In this document: positions 16,901 through 23,631 of the stretch, piece by piece | Position numbering within the stretch: the first letter of the stretch is position 1 | Layout: each line of letters opens with the position of its first letter | Virus record (IMG/VR): IMGVR_UViG_3300018080_000387 | Location: 1-34,658 of that record | DNA from: a virus | Direction: 5' to 3' (one strand) | Length of the DNA: 34,658 nucleotides | Made by a program: the position numbers and the translations under genes | The notes under the pieces: model-generated | Told to the model about the DNA's origin: nothing | The model's input: the letters and a program-made list of their open reading frames with translations, nothing else | Database searches by the model: none

Positions 16901-17139
16901 AGAGGGACCCCAAAAAGCCTGTTCGTCACAGGCCTATACTTCAGGGCGTTGAGCACTTGCCCCTAGATATGCAAGAAGATTGGGTGGCACGCTTGCAGAG
17001 CAGGGAGCTCCGGGACACTATCCTCAACGCAGCATCAGAGGGTTGGCGTTCTCAGGTTCATAGCACTCACCCGATTCCTGGGATGGCAGTGGCCAAAGAG
17101 TTTGGTAAAGGCACCAAGGAAGAGCCCTGGTTGTACTAG
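10972..17139 (+). CDS. rpoBC: Single-chain multisubunit-type RNA polymerase (beta-beta' fusion)
   Basis: This 2055-aa protein holds both halves of the catalytic core of DNA-dependent RNA polymerase. Beta part: the rifampicin-region equivalent (about 335-364), the PIHTPES motif, YNFEDGIVISE (633-643), GRHANKG (776-782), NPVGIPGRINVGQ, and a C-terminal clamp piece near 960. Beta' part: GGIFDPEVTG (1028-1037), PPSMRP, the catalytic NADFDGD (1366-1372), the bridge helix around NSGARGT (1660-1666) and the trigger loop GEPATQLSMNAFHTGG (1800-1815). Cysteines C1698, C1765, C1772 and C1775 match the second zinc site of beta'. The N-terminal beta' zinc ribbon is absent. E. coli beta plus beta' total about 2750 residues, so the lineage insertions are missing. 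It starts at GTG 10972 after GGAGA. All catalytic motifs are intact, so it should be active. No alpha, omega or sigma gene is visible here. Confidence 0.97.
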   Translation: MAHFNPSEAFDTLKQKVSETVKEQFPVEGKKNTLHVKRVWVDDNKNIDDIRSQEDAKIRGRNWAVPVRAEFELRDNRTGKVKDRQVLNIAQLPKITNRYTYIVGGNEWQVNNQFRLKSGVYTHVKANGELASQWNLAKGLNFNMDFKPKTKKMTIQFSGKSANVPLYPILKTLGVDDDTIERRWGKEILNANKKDNSSAALKKFYKAFKGENPKSLDDARNLILEEFGRTELRPEATKLTLGKEFSQVDGEALLTGSHRILKVSRQEEKPDDRDSLQFKDLYSAEDLIADRLMKGKARWDARRKIVNNLDKQDKVAKIVNPDIFGRPVRSFFTQSNLSDRPDQMNPMSYIGGNRRTTIWGEGGITTKEQVTTAAKLVNPSHMGFLDPIHTPESEKTGTVLQLALGAKKRGTDLEIPVYNMKTGKREMIDASKAMSSNVAYPDQFMREGGKFKPVDRLVKISDKEGNTVLESPSKVDYVLSSPKGMFDLSANLIPFLGSDQGNRAMMATKQIEQAVALNDREAPLVQVKSEGPATFEKIVGGFTSHQSPVDGVVESVSKKSVKIRDKESKLHEVQLYNDFPLNDDKSVLNSTATVAKGQTVRKNQVVADTNFTKDGVLAMGKNLRVAYMPWKGYNFEDGIVISETAAKKLTSEHMHRNTISKENNIILDKKKFTAEVGAVTPKKSIDKLGDDGVIQVGQKVEQGDILVGALRVEEVTPEQQQLGLFSKKFIKPVRPRPITWDKDTPGIVTRVAKQGKKTTVYVRTNAPADIGDKIVGRHANKGIITNIIPDHEMPQDKNGNPMEVLLNPVGIPGRINVGQVLETAASKIAKKTGKPYVVNNFDPNNKDYTRNLMAELKKHGLSDTDDLVDPSTGRKYDKVLNGDQYIYKLHHTAVKGLSARSRGAYDSNMTPRGGGPQGGQTMDAMGLYAMLAHNARENIREMQSYKSDKNDDFWAMLQAGDSVPTPKTPFVWKKFEGYLKGMGIDIDKQGNDMILQPLTDKKVLQMSNGALKDPGRSLIGRNLKPEKGGIFDPEVTGTKWPAGRFGDKWSHITLAERMPNPVFESPMRSLLGLNTNEFKDVVSGKKDINGERGPSAIVKNLKKINVDKEISDLEAQLPDLRTSNLNIANKRLKYLRALKRTNMSPTEAYTMKYVPVLPPSMRPVGVLDDGTPSFDDTNKLYNMLANTNDQLKKFDPKVLPIEEADGIRTELYDGLKSLTLTGAVNKGRHLNSIATTIAGKGSPKVGFFQSKVIGKRQDLSMRSTIVPEPSLSLDEVGIPRKAAQELYKPFVVSRLRRQGMSPLQAQREIKNNTSGAAAALENVMAERPIILKRDPVLHKFGVQSFMPKIVEGKAIKIHPLATSGYNADFDGDKMSAYVPVSQAAVKESFKMLPSANLFSPATANVMFKPSDESMLGLYKLTEVKKGPVKKFKNAAEAARAVKDGKLGINDLISLDDVEGDIGSMLKLGASKKTTVGRLMVANTLPKDKREKFLASDKTLTKKDLNVLLTSVAQENQTDFGGVSDQLKNMGNEYATGFSIGLEDFVSDKAYRDRLLRITREEEKKVRNSRLSADKKEDRIVALYSRAGNLLEENAKKKVMQSDNRMYDWIKSGAKNKWPQYKQMTVSPWLVSDVLRDRIIPIPIDKSYSEGLDVSSYWAANSGARGTIIQKAEGTWRPGLMGKQIMQTTMNQMVVDEDCGTNRGRLMKPDDRGILNRYTVGDISLGVKGRKDKGTIPSGTLITPDVVRRLKNNKIPELTVRSPLKCQHGKGICAKCYGVNENGQLYQPGENVGVIAAQALGEPATQLSMNAFHTGGVAGAKGSKSSATFERLDQLTKLPKILPGSATLSHADGRVNKVAKDPAGGWNVYVGNDRHYVPGSRTLQAKVGATVRRGDALSSGPKNPREMLPLTGLNSVQSYLTDEIQKVYEDQNTPLFKRNVETFVRAMTNLSEVIDPGDHELYLRGDKIPTSEINAYNKRDPKKPVRHRPILQGVEHLPLDMQEDWVARLQSRELRDTILNAASEGWRSQVHSTHPIPGMAVAKEFGKGTKEEPWLY
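13851..13861. repeat. Dispersed palindrome copy GGACTCAGTTC
   Basis: This exact copy lies inside the RNA polymerase gene, near the end of the beta half. It is extended to GGGGACTCAGTTCCC and read as G-D-S-V-P codons. Confidence 0.7.
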
Positions 17140-17148
17140 GAGGACTCA

Positions 17149-18306
17149 GTGACCAGCTTCGCACCACCTTTTAGCTCTATCGCGGACGGGAACTTCAACC
17201 CCGCCTACGTTGAGAAGGTGCGCGTCATCAATGTGAACAATGTCGATTGGACCGTGAACGTCGTCACTTTTGAGGCCGGCAAGCGCCATTTCGATGTTCA
17301 GGTGATGAGCCCCTACTTCCACTATGACAATGGTGAAGGCATGTACGTCATGCCAGAAGTAGGAGCCCTTGGGTGGATTTGCTACCCAAGCTCTGGTGGG
17401 TTCGACACCCCCTTTCTCTTAGGGTTCGCAGCTCCATTCGATGAGGGGAGCGCCAGCTTCCGTTCCAATAGACAGACTCTTCAACCTGGGGACATGATGA
17501 TGAGGACCCGGGACGAGAATTTTGTCATTGTGAGGCGCGGCGGGGTAGTCCAGCTTGGGGCCACCCCCACAGCTCAGCGTATCTATGTCCCCGTCAGGAA
17601 CTTCATCCGGGACTTCTGTGAGAACTACCAGCTGTTCACTTTCGGGGGCGAGCTCACTTGGATTACAGAGCGCGACGACAAGACAGAGACAGGGGACGCG
17701 CCCACTACCTTCAGGTTGAAGGCCAAGGAGAAGGCAAACGACAAGGAGCATATCGCTGAGCTAACTATCGGTTCTCACGAGGGGGACGAGCACCTTACAA
17801 TGAAGCTGGTGATTTGGACAGATGGTACCGAGGATCGAGAAACTCGGGTCACTCTTCAGATCACGGATGAGGGTGACGTCACATGGGACATCGAAAGAGA
17901 TTGGACGCAGAACATCATTGGGAAGATGACCCAAAGGGTGACGGAAGAGATCTCGATAGAGACCGAGAAGAGCTACAAGCTCTCGGCCAAAAAGAACATC
18001 GAAGTGACTTCAGACGCAGACCACAAAGTCACTTGTGCGAATAGCGAAGTGAAAGCAGACGAGCATAAAGTGGATGCCCCAAAGATCTTTCTCGGCGGCG
18101 GCGCCTCGGAGCCTGGGGTCTTGGGCGACACACTGGTCGGGGTTCTCAAGGATATCTGCTCAGTCATTTCCAAGCTCGAGTTCACTGATACTCACGGGCC
18201 CGCGCCGCCAGGGCCGGGGAAGCTTCCAGTTCTAGGGGCAGCGGCAATTTCGGGTCCCCAAGGGAAACTAGACACCATACTCGCTCAAATCACAAAGATT
18301 GAGTAG
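17149..18306 (+). CDS. Baseplate/tail-spike-like protein (gpV/gp5 type)
   Basis: The N-terminal ~110 residues look like the OB-fold domain of baseplate assembly/spike proteins, with hydrophobic strands and a VGALGWICYPSSGGFDTPFLLGF segment. After a mixed middle, residues ~255-320 are a repetitive strand pattern (TQRVTEEISIETEKSYKLSA, then NIEVTSDADHKVT) typical of the triple beta-helix needle of VgrG, gpV and gp45-like spikes. The tail ends with a Gly/Pro loop and a short helix. GTG 17149 has an AGGAGGA site 4 nt upstream, directly after the RNA polymerase stop. If the assignment is right it forms the membrane-piercing tip, which implies a contractile or long tail. The exact family is inferred from pattern, not from a diagnostic motif. 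Confidence 0.65.
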   Translation: MTSFAPPFSSIADGNFNPAYVEKVRVINVNNVDWTVNVVTFEAGKRHFDVQVMSPYFHYDNGEGMYVMPEVGALGWICYPSSGGFDTPFLLGFAAPFDEGSASFRSNRQTLQPGDMMMRTRDENFVIVRRGGVVQLGATPTAQRIYVPVRNFIRDFCENYQLFTFGGELTWITERDDKTETGDAPTTFRLKAKEKANDKEHIAELTIGSHEGDEHLTMKLVIWTDGTEDRETRVTLQITDEGDVTWDIERDWTQNIIGKMTQRVTEEISIETEKSYKLSAKKNIEVTSDADHKVTCANSEVKADEHKVDAPKIFLGGGASEPGVLGDTLVGVLKDICSVISKLEFTDTHGPAPPGPGKLPVLGAAAISGPQGKLDTILAQITKIE

Positions 18307-18318
18307 GAGATCATCACC

Positions 18319-20313
18319 ATGACCTCATCTCTTTTTCTGGATGCGCCTCTCAAAATTGATGGGGCAGAGAAGCTGGCCGGAACACTCACTAGGATGGGAG
18401 ACAACGTCGACGAGTGGCCCCAGCAGGTTTCGCAGGAAGCCTACAAACAGATCCCCTACCTGAGTGACTTCACCGCCGACGTCATCCTGGAGAAGGTGGA
18501 CGAGCAGAAGGGTTTTGCCTTTGGCGCCATCCACGTGAAGCCGAAGAGCGACATGTCGCTCGAGGAGCAAGAGGAGACCTCCGGCCTGGACAAGGTGTTC
18601 ATCCCGGTCGTCATCAAGGACAACATGCTCTGCTCCTTCGACGTGTTCATCCACGGGAAGAGCTACCACAACTTGACCGAGAGTCGGTTGCGTTCGGCGC
18701 TATTCCGACCCGATGTCATGGATGCCCCGCGGACCCGCCCCTTCGACCCGAACCTCATCAACGACATGATGCCTCCGGTTGAGGGCCGCATGGGCGGTTC
18801 GTTTGGGAAGTTGGGGGCAGCTGAGATGGCCGCCATCCCTCTGCTACCTCAGCTGCAGGGCCGGGTGATGCAGAGTCACGTCGACCGATTGAAGACTGCG
18901 TGCGAGGACCCGTCGCTGCGCATGCAGGTCACCAACGGTGATGAAGGGGTGAAGGCTGCCTTCCAGTCGGCCATGGGACTGAGTCCCACCGAGAAGGAGA
19001 AGCGGGCTTCTTTGCTGGCCAGCAGCGTCCGCCCCAACGTCGTGCAGATTCGGAGGCTAGACAACGGCCAGTACAAGGTGAAGTGGGCCAACACCGAGAT
19101 GTACGCGCCGCAGGAGGAGTCGGTCCCATTGGACGTGGCCATGGACCTCGCCGGCGAGGAGGACCTCAGCGGAATCCTCGAGGCCGACGACACCATCACG
19201 GCCAGCCCCGACGCCCCCATCAAAGAGACTATGGAGGCCGAAGAGGTGAAGGTCGCCGACGTCTTCGGTCTGTGGAAGGTGCAGGACACCACCGGCAACA
19301 CCATGATCGGATGGGTGTTCCCACAGCTCCTGTCCATGGACATGGTGCCGCTACCGCTCACCCTGTTCACCAACGGCTCCCAGTATGCGGTCCAGGAGCA
19401 TGTCGCCGGCGAGATGGCCGGGAAGTCGGTGGACCTGCCTAAGGGGAACCCCCAGGGCTATGGTTGCCTCTACTACATCGACCACGGCACGGCGAAGGCA
19501 TTCGTCCCGATGACCGTGAGCAACACGGTGCGCGGCCCCGACGGCCTCATCAAATACATGGCCACCGACGAACTCGGTGAGCAGGTCAACTTCTACTTCT
19601 CCGACGCCATGAAGAAGGTGATGAAGGTTGGGGAGGGTGAGTACTGCGTCCCCGCCGGCTGCAACTGGATGCCCTTGCGCGGGAAGACCGACCTCATCAG
19701 CAAGCCCTTGGCGTTCTCAAAGACTGCGAGCCGGAAGTTCTCCTCCATGGGTGAGCTTTTGAGCGATGGGGCCCTGTTCACCTGGCGCGGCCCTGCGGTC
19801 GCTCACCTCCCCGAGGAGCAGACCAAGTTCGTGAAACGTGCCGACGCTGAGTTCCTCGGGGTGGCGATGGGACTCAGTCCACCATTTTGCAAGCAGGCCC
19901 TGGCCAAGGCGGCGAAGGGCGAGCTCATGTCCTTTGAGCATCTCAAGCAGGTAGTTCCTCTCCGAGAGAAGATGGCGGCGGCGCGGAACTCAGTTCTCAA
20001 GGACTTGACTGAGCTCGACCGGCCTATCCGCAACTACTTCCTGGCTAAGGAGGCCTCCCTCCTGGACGACGCCCTCACCGCGGACAAGATCCTCGGCCTG
20101 GGATTCCTAAACGCGGAGAATGTGGCGACTTTCGTCGATATGCTCCCAAACCTGGAGGCCACGTCGTCCAAGCTGGCCGAGATGCTCATCGCTGTGCGCC
20201 TGGGCATGAAGGACGTCCCTGAGCAGGCGGTCGAGCGGATGCTCACTGCCATCGAAGACGTGATCCAAGGACTCAAGGCTCTGAAGCACAAAGAGCTGGA
20301 GAAGATGCAGTAG
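18319..20313 (+). CDS. Unknown late protein (664 aa), probable virion protein
   Basis: ATG 18319 has a TAGGAGA site 8 nt upstream. The protein is mostly helical at both ends with a beta-rich middle (VVQIRRLDNGQYKVKWANTE, then the KVADVFGLWKVQDTTGNTMIG region). It contains three Lys-x-Ala sites (FSKTA, VKRA, LAKEA) of the type shared by late proteins here. AMGLSP occurs twice (about residues 218 and 516), and both copies coincide with dispersed palindromes at the DNA level. Codon choice is GC-rich, like the portal gene and the next gene. I recognise no family. Operon context, between the spike-like protein and further unknowns, suggests a tail or internal virion component. Confidence 0.75.
   Translation: MTSSLFLDAPLKIDGAEKLAGTLTRMGDNVDEWPQQVSQEAYKQIPYLSDFTADVILEKVDEQKGFAFGAIHVKPKSDMSLEEQEETSGLDKVFIPVVIKDNMLCSFDVFIHGKSYHNLTESRLRSALFRPDVMDAPRTRPFDPNLINDMMPPVEGRMGGSFGKLGAAEMAAIPLLPQLQGRVMQSHVDRLKTACEDPSLRMQVTNGDEGVKAAFQSAMGLSPTEKEKRASLLASSVRPNVVQIRRLDNGQYKVKWANTEMYAPQEESVPLDVAMDLAGEEDLSGILEADDTITASPDAPIKETMEAEEVKVADVFGLWKVQDTTGNTMIGWVFPQLLSMDMVPLPLTLFTNGSQYAVQEHVAGEMAGKSVDLPKGNPQGYGCLYYIDHGTAKAFVPMTVSNTVRGPDGLIKYMATDELGEQVNFYFSDAMKKVMKVGEGEYCVPAGCNWMPLRGKTDLISKPLAFSKTASRKFSSMGELLSDGALFTWRGPAVAHLPEEQTKFVKRADAEFLGVAMGLSPPFCKQALAKAAKGELMSFEHLKQVVPLREKMAAARNSVLKDLTELDRPIRNYFLAKEASLLDDALTADKILGLGFLNAENVATFVDMLPNLEATSSKLAEMLIAVRLGMKDVPEQAVERMLTAIEDVIQGLKALKHKELEKMQ
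18976..18986. repeat. Dispersed palindrome copy GGACTGAGTCC
   Basis: This copy is perfectly symmetric around its central base and extends to GGGACTGAGTCCC. It is read as G-L-S-P codons in the 664-aa protein. Confidence 0.7.
19870..19880. repeat. Dispersed palindrome copy GGACTCAGTCC
   Basis: This is the second copy in the 664-aa gene. It is again read as G-L-S-P codons, 894 nt after the first. Confidence 0.7.
19986..19996. repeat. Dispersed palindrome copy GAACTCAGTTC
   Basis: This is the third copy in the same gene, 116 nt after the second, but in another reading frame (R-N-S-V-L codons). It is the closest pair in the window. Confidence 0.7.
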
Positions 20314-21204
20314 ATGAGCCATCCCAGCGAATTCTTCGTCCGCTTCGCCCTCGCCCAGGCGTGGGGTGAAGGAGAGAACGCCCCTACAACTCAGGAGGCG
20401 TTGAACAAGACCTTGAGATCCTTTGGTCTTTTGGGCCTGCTCGAGCATCACTACGACTTCATCATGGGGTCTTTCGAGCCGCCGACTGAGTTCCGGTTTC
20501 ACAGTCAGAGGCACGCGGCGACCAAGGAGTTCATGGAGTCCGAGAAGCTGGTGACCTTGTGGAAGGCGGACAAGGACGCCAAGCGGGTGCTCGACGAGCT
20601 CGTGGACGGGCACATGCTGGTGAAGCAAGACCTCCACCTGCTCCTGATGGGGCGCCTCCCTCATGAGGTGATCACCGACAAACTCAACCGGAAGTACCGA
20701 CTCCACCCCGGGCTGACCCAGGAGATGGTGTCGATCTACGCCCACTACTTCTGGAACGTTGAACGCGCCAGTCACGATGAGTGGGAGGAATTACTGGCCG
20801 GTAGGACCTACCGGGACGCCTTTATGGCCGCCCTTTACTGCGGGGAGCAGCAAGCCCTCTACCGGGCCGGGTTCAGCCCCCGGGTGGATGGGAACCGGGC
20901 AATGAAGGAGGTCTACCGGCAGGCGTATTTCAAAATTGAAGCACTACGTCACAAAGCTGATACGCGCGCGAACGTGACCGACTTCTCGGCGCTGGCCTCC
21001 AAGCTCACCAAGGTCCACGAGATTCTGTACTCACAGGGCACCGGGCTGCAGGACCAGCTCAAAGAGTTCCGTCAGATCATGATGCAGCACAAGGACCCCG
21101 ACGTCGCGGCGGTCGACACCGTGATCAACAAGCTGGAAGGCGGCAGCTACAGCGGTGACGGCGCGGATGAGGAGCCCGAAAAACAACAGGGAGACCTTCA
21201 ATGA
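20314..21204 (+). CDS. Unknown helical protein (296 aa)
   Basis: It starts at the ATG directly after the previous stop. It is nearly all helical. The region around residues 115-150 (HEVITDKLNRKYRL, then LTQEMVSIYAHYFWNVE) resembles a helix-turn-helix followed by a conserved-looking HYFWN motif, which I have the impression of having seen in other large-phage hypothetical proteins but cannot name. The C-terminal 90 residues are a charged coiled-coil-like segment. A small terminase subunit or another DNA-binding assembly factor would fit the HTH-like part, but the evidence is weak. It is GC-rich in codon use and overlaps the next gene by 4 nt. Confidence 0.75.
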   Translation: MSHPSEFFVRFALAQAWGEGENAPTTQEALNKTLRSFGLLGLLEHHYDFIMGSFEPPTEFRFHSQRHAATKEFMESEKLVTLWKADKDAKRVLDELVDGHMLVKQDLHLLLMGRLPHEVITDKLNRKYRLHPGLTQEMVSIYAHYFWNVERASHDEWEELLAGRTYRDAFMAALYCGEQQALYRAGFSPRVDGNRAMKEVYRQAYFKIEALRHKADTRANVTDFSALASKLTKVHEILYSQGTGLQDQLKEFRQIMMQHKDPDVAAVDTVINKLEGGSYSGDGADEEPEKQQGDLQ

Positions 21205-21740
21205 CAGACCAAGGCATGCCGATGCCTGACTGGGCGGACGAGGCCCGGCGGCAGATGTACGAAGCCCATGGTTCCATCGATTACCAGAAGGGTGGGGTCG
21301 AGGTGCGGAACCTGGACAAGATCCTACACTTCAGCACTCACTTTGCTGAGTACTTGGAGCGGGACTCCACCATCGTGGTTCACCTGTTCCCTCGCGGTGG
21401 CGCGGAGGACAGGTATTATGCTGAGGAGCTGAGGGATGGGAAGCGCATCCCCGGGAGGTTGGAGCTCCACTTCAGCAAGATTGAGTTCCCGAACGACATG
21501 GAGAGTCGTATCCAGGACGCGGCCGACAGGACGTGGGCTGGAGACATTGCCATCGAGGAGATTTCAGTCCTCCGCTATGAAGATGAGGACGAAGTGGTGA
21601 GGGGGGACAACGCTCGAGAGCATAGGACTGGGACTTTCGTTGTCCAGTTTCAAGAGGCCGTCAACGCCGCCCACTTGATAGGCACCCGCAAGTTCGTAGA
21701 CAAATTCTGTGAAGAGTTGGACAAGGAGCTCGAGGGATGA
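21201..21740 (+). CDS. Unknown late protein (179 aa)
   Basis: ATG 21201 overlaps the previous stop (ATGA) and has an AGGGAGA site 6 nt upstream. The protein is acidic, with alternating strands and helices (STIVVHLFPRGGAED, then GRLELHFSKIEFPND) and a helical C-terminus KFVDKFCEELDKELEG. There is no membrane segment, Cys pair or known motif. It is coupled by a 4-nt overlap to the P-loop/HExxH gene, so the two products probably work in the same structure or step. A tail completion or assembly factor is possible, but this is unsupported by any motif. Confidence 0.75.
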   Translation: MTDQGMPMPDWADEARRQMYEAHGSIDYQKGGVEVRNLDKILHFSTHFAEYLERDSTIVVHLFPRGGAEDRYYAEELRDGKRIPGRLELHFSKIEFPNDMESRIQDAADRTWAGDIAIEEISVLRYEDEDEVVRGDNAREHRTGTFVVQFQEAVNAAHLIGTRKFVDKFCEELDKELEG

Positions 21741-23368
21741 GTCTTCTTCTGGACAAGGGGGACATTGAGAAAGGCGCTGCTATGTCTCCTAAAATGAGGA
21801 CCTCACGAACAAAAGAACTGCTGGAGGAGATGAGGAAGCAATCTTCTAGCAGCGAGAATATTGCTTTGGGAGCAGGTGTGGGGGCGGCACTAGGTGGCTT
21901 AGCTTTCTTAGCTAGGAACCCTATGTTCAGAAAGCACGTACTCCACTCGGTGTCCAGTGCTCTCAAGCGTAGCAGCCCCGTAGTTAAAGAGATGAGAGGG
22001 AAAATACCGGAGAGCGCAATCAAGGACGCCAAGGAAGTAGCCAGAGTATTGAAGGAGAAGGGTATTGATCCTTCTACTGCTCGTATTGCCGTGGCTGGCA
22101 CAGGGGGCACAGGAAAAACCACTTTCTCTCGAGCCCTGGGCAAAGAATTGGGGATGAAGAATTTTCATCTTGATGGATACTACAAAAACGGTAGAGACCT
22201 GCCTCAGTTCTTGAAGAACACAGGGGGGTTGCCCAGGGGTTCTGTAGCAGAGCAAACTCACCTATTGAGCCAGGTGGAGCCTGACACTTTCGACGCCATC
22301 ATTCGTCTTTCTAAGCCTATGAATAAGGTGAAGTCTCAGCTCAGCTCTAGAAATCGCGGTGCTTATCAATGGGAGTTGTATGACTACCCAAAAGTCCATG
22401 AAGCTATTCGAGCCTCTTTCAACAACACTAAAGGCGCTGCTACCAAAGTGCGTGAAGGCATAGAGCTGAAGGTGAAGCCAAAAGGTGGATTTGAGGCCAA
22501 CGGCATCTTGGATGCGAGTCTTAGAGCAACCGGAATCGACCCAAAAGGGTTGAGCAGGCAACAGAAAGTTATTAGCGTAGTCACAGGTAAGAAAGAAATT
22601 TTGGACGGCACGCTGCCTTACTTCAAGGGCAAGACAGTTGCTGAGCTAGCTGCGTTACCAGCAGTGTTTGGCACAGCTGGCGCAATCGCTCCAGAGGTTT
22701 TGGATGATGCTTTAACCAAAGAAGCTCTGACTCTCCGGAAGACTCCTACTATGACAGAAGAGCAGTTCCAAGCTCTTCGGGAGCAGATGCAGCAGACAGC
22801 TGAGCGCCTCAATATCAAGGAACCGAGTCAAGCAGCCTATGTTCCGAAGGGTGGTGTTCTTCCCAAAGTCTTTCGGGAAGCTGAGCTCGAAATGTATAAA
22901 AATCGCCTTGGCCCTAAAGAACAGAAGCGCCTCGAGAAGATGATCGATGAGCAGGAGCACATCCTAGCGTCCTTGAGAAACCCAGAGGTGGCTGCGCACG
23001 AACTTGGACACGGGAAGGTTCACAACACTCCGTACCTCGGAAAGTTCATTTCTGCAGCGCGCCCCTTGGGCGGCATTGCTGGGAATATTTCCGCAATGGC
23101 AGGCTCATTCATCCCGAATCGTCCGTTAAGGTACGGACTCAGTATTGGGGGTCCCATTGTCGGTGATCTTCCAACTCTTCTAGACGAAGGGCTTGCTACA
23201 CGCCACGCATTGGGGGCGATGGAGGAGACTCAGCGTTATACCCCCGAGCAGCTCAAAGCTATGAAGCAGAACCTTCGTGACGCTTACATGACCTACCTCA
23301 AAAGCACAGCTACTACTGCTGGGCTTGGTGGTCTTTCGGCGTTGTTGATGGAAGGAACCTACAGATAA
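21737..23368 (+). CDS. P-loop kinase-like plus HExxH metallopeptidase-like fusion (543 aa)
   Basis: A hydrophobic segment near residues 42-58 (LGAGVGAALGGLAFLA) is probably membrane-spanning. A P-loop domain follows with Walker A GTGGTGKT (121-128) and a FHLDGYYKNGRDLPQF stretch, as in small-molecule kinases such as uridine-kinase-like or zeta-toxin-like enzymes. The C-terminal domain has HELGH (421-425) and a downstream glutamate in LDEGLATRHA (E484), the ligand arrangement of zinc metallopeptidases of the gluzincin (M48-like) kind, with Gly-rich hydrophobic helices between. The ATG overlaps the previous stop by 4 nt and has AAGGAG 8 nt upstream. Base composition is lower in GC than the three genes before it, suggesting separate acquisition. 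It is the last gene of the operon. A virion enzyme injected with the DNA is a plausible role; the substrates are unknown. Confidence 0.7.
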   Translation: MSLLLDKGDIEKGAAMSPKMRTSRTKELLEEMRKQSSSSENIALGAGVGAALGGLAFLARNPMFRKHVLHSVSSALKRSSPVVKEMRGKIPESAIKDAKEVARVLKEKGIDPSTARIAVAGTGGTGKTTFSRALGKELGMKNFHLDGYYKNGRDLPQFLKNTGGLPRGSVAEQTHLLSQVEPDTFDAIIRLSKPMNKVKSQLSSRNRGAYQWELYDYPKVHEAIRASFNNTKGAATKVREGIELKVKPKGGFEANGILDASLRATGIDPKGLSRQQKVISVVTGKKEILDGTLPYFKGKTVAELAALPAVFGTAGAIAPEVLDDALTKEALTLRKTPTMTEEQFQALREQMQQTAERLNIKEPSQAAYVPKGGVLPKVFREAELEMYKNRLGPKEQKRLEKMIDEQEHILASLRNPEVAAHELGHGKVHNTPYLGKFISAARPLGGIAGNISAMAGSFIPNRPLRYGLSIGGPIVGDLPTLLDEGLATRHALGAMEETQRYTPEQLKAMKQNLRDAYMTYLKSTATTAGLGGLSALLMEGTYR

Positions 23369-23409
23369 AAGAGCGGGAACTGAGTTCCCGCCCAGGCCAA
23401 GTGGCCTGG
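23369..23409 (-). terminator. Tandem hairpins ending convergent operons
   Basis: The first hairpin is GCGGGAAC/GTTCCCGC (23373-23380 with 23384-23391). The second, CCAGGCC/GGCCTGG (23392-23398 with 23403-23409), follows with no gap. On the minus strand the first hairpin is followed by CTCTTTTAT, a short U-tract, so it should stop the leftward operon. On the plus strand it lies just past the stop of the P-loop/HExxH gene. The stem of the first hairpin is itself an exact copy of the dispersed palindrome. Confidence 0.8.
23377..23387. repeat. Dispersed palindrome copy GAACTGAGTTC
   Basis: This is the only exact copy outside a gene. It forms the upper stem and loop of the terminator hairpin and extends to GGGAACTGAGTTCCC. 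Confidence 0.7.
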
Positions 23410-23412
23410 CTA

Positions 23413-23631
23413 TTACGGGGTATACCCGTCATCTTTTAACATTGCTTTGAGGCATGTCTTGCATACCCCGTAAGGAAGGAACCCTGCTATGGTGGCCACC
23501 TTCTTGGCTTTGTCCCTTTTGACGTCGAGCTTCCCGCACACGGACACCCATCCTTTTGGGACCCAGTGAGGGGTTTTGTCTCCCACTACAAATAGGCGTC
23601 GGCCGGGGGCGGATAGTCGTGCTCTGCTCAT
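23413..23631 (-). CDS. Small Cys-containing protein (72 aa)
   Basis: ATG 23631 overlaps the stop of the preceding gene (ATGA), with GAGGT 10 nt upstream. The protein is basic. It has C32 and a CKTC pair near residues 57-60, possibly a single metal site, within GWVSVCGKLDVKRDKAKKV and GVCKTCLKAML. It is the last gene of the leftward cassette before the tandem-hairpin terminator. The function is unknown. Confidence 0.7.
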   Translation of the reverse strand: MSRARLSAPGRRLFVVGDKTPHWVPKGWVSVCGKLDVKRDKAKKVATIAGFLPYGVCKTCLKAMLKDDGYTP

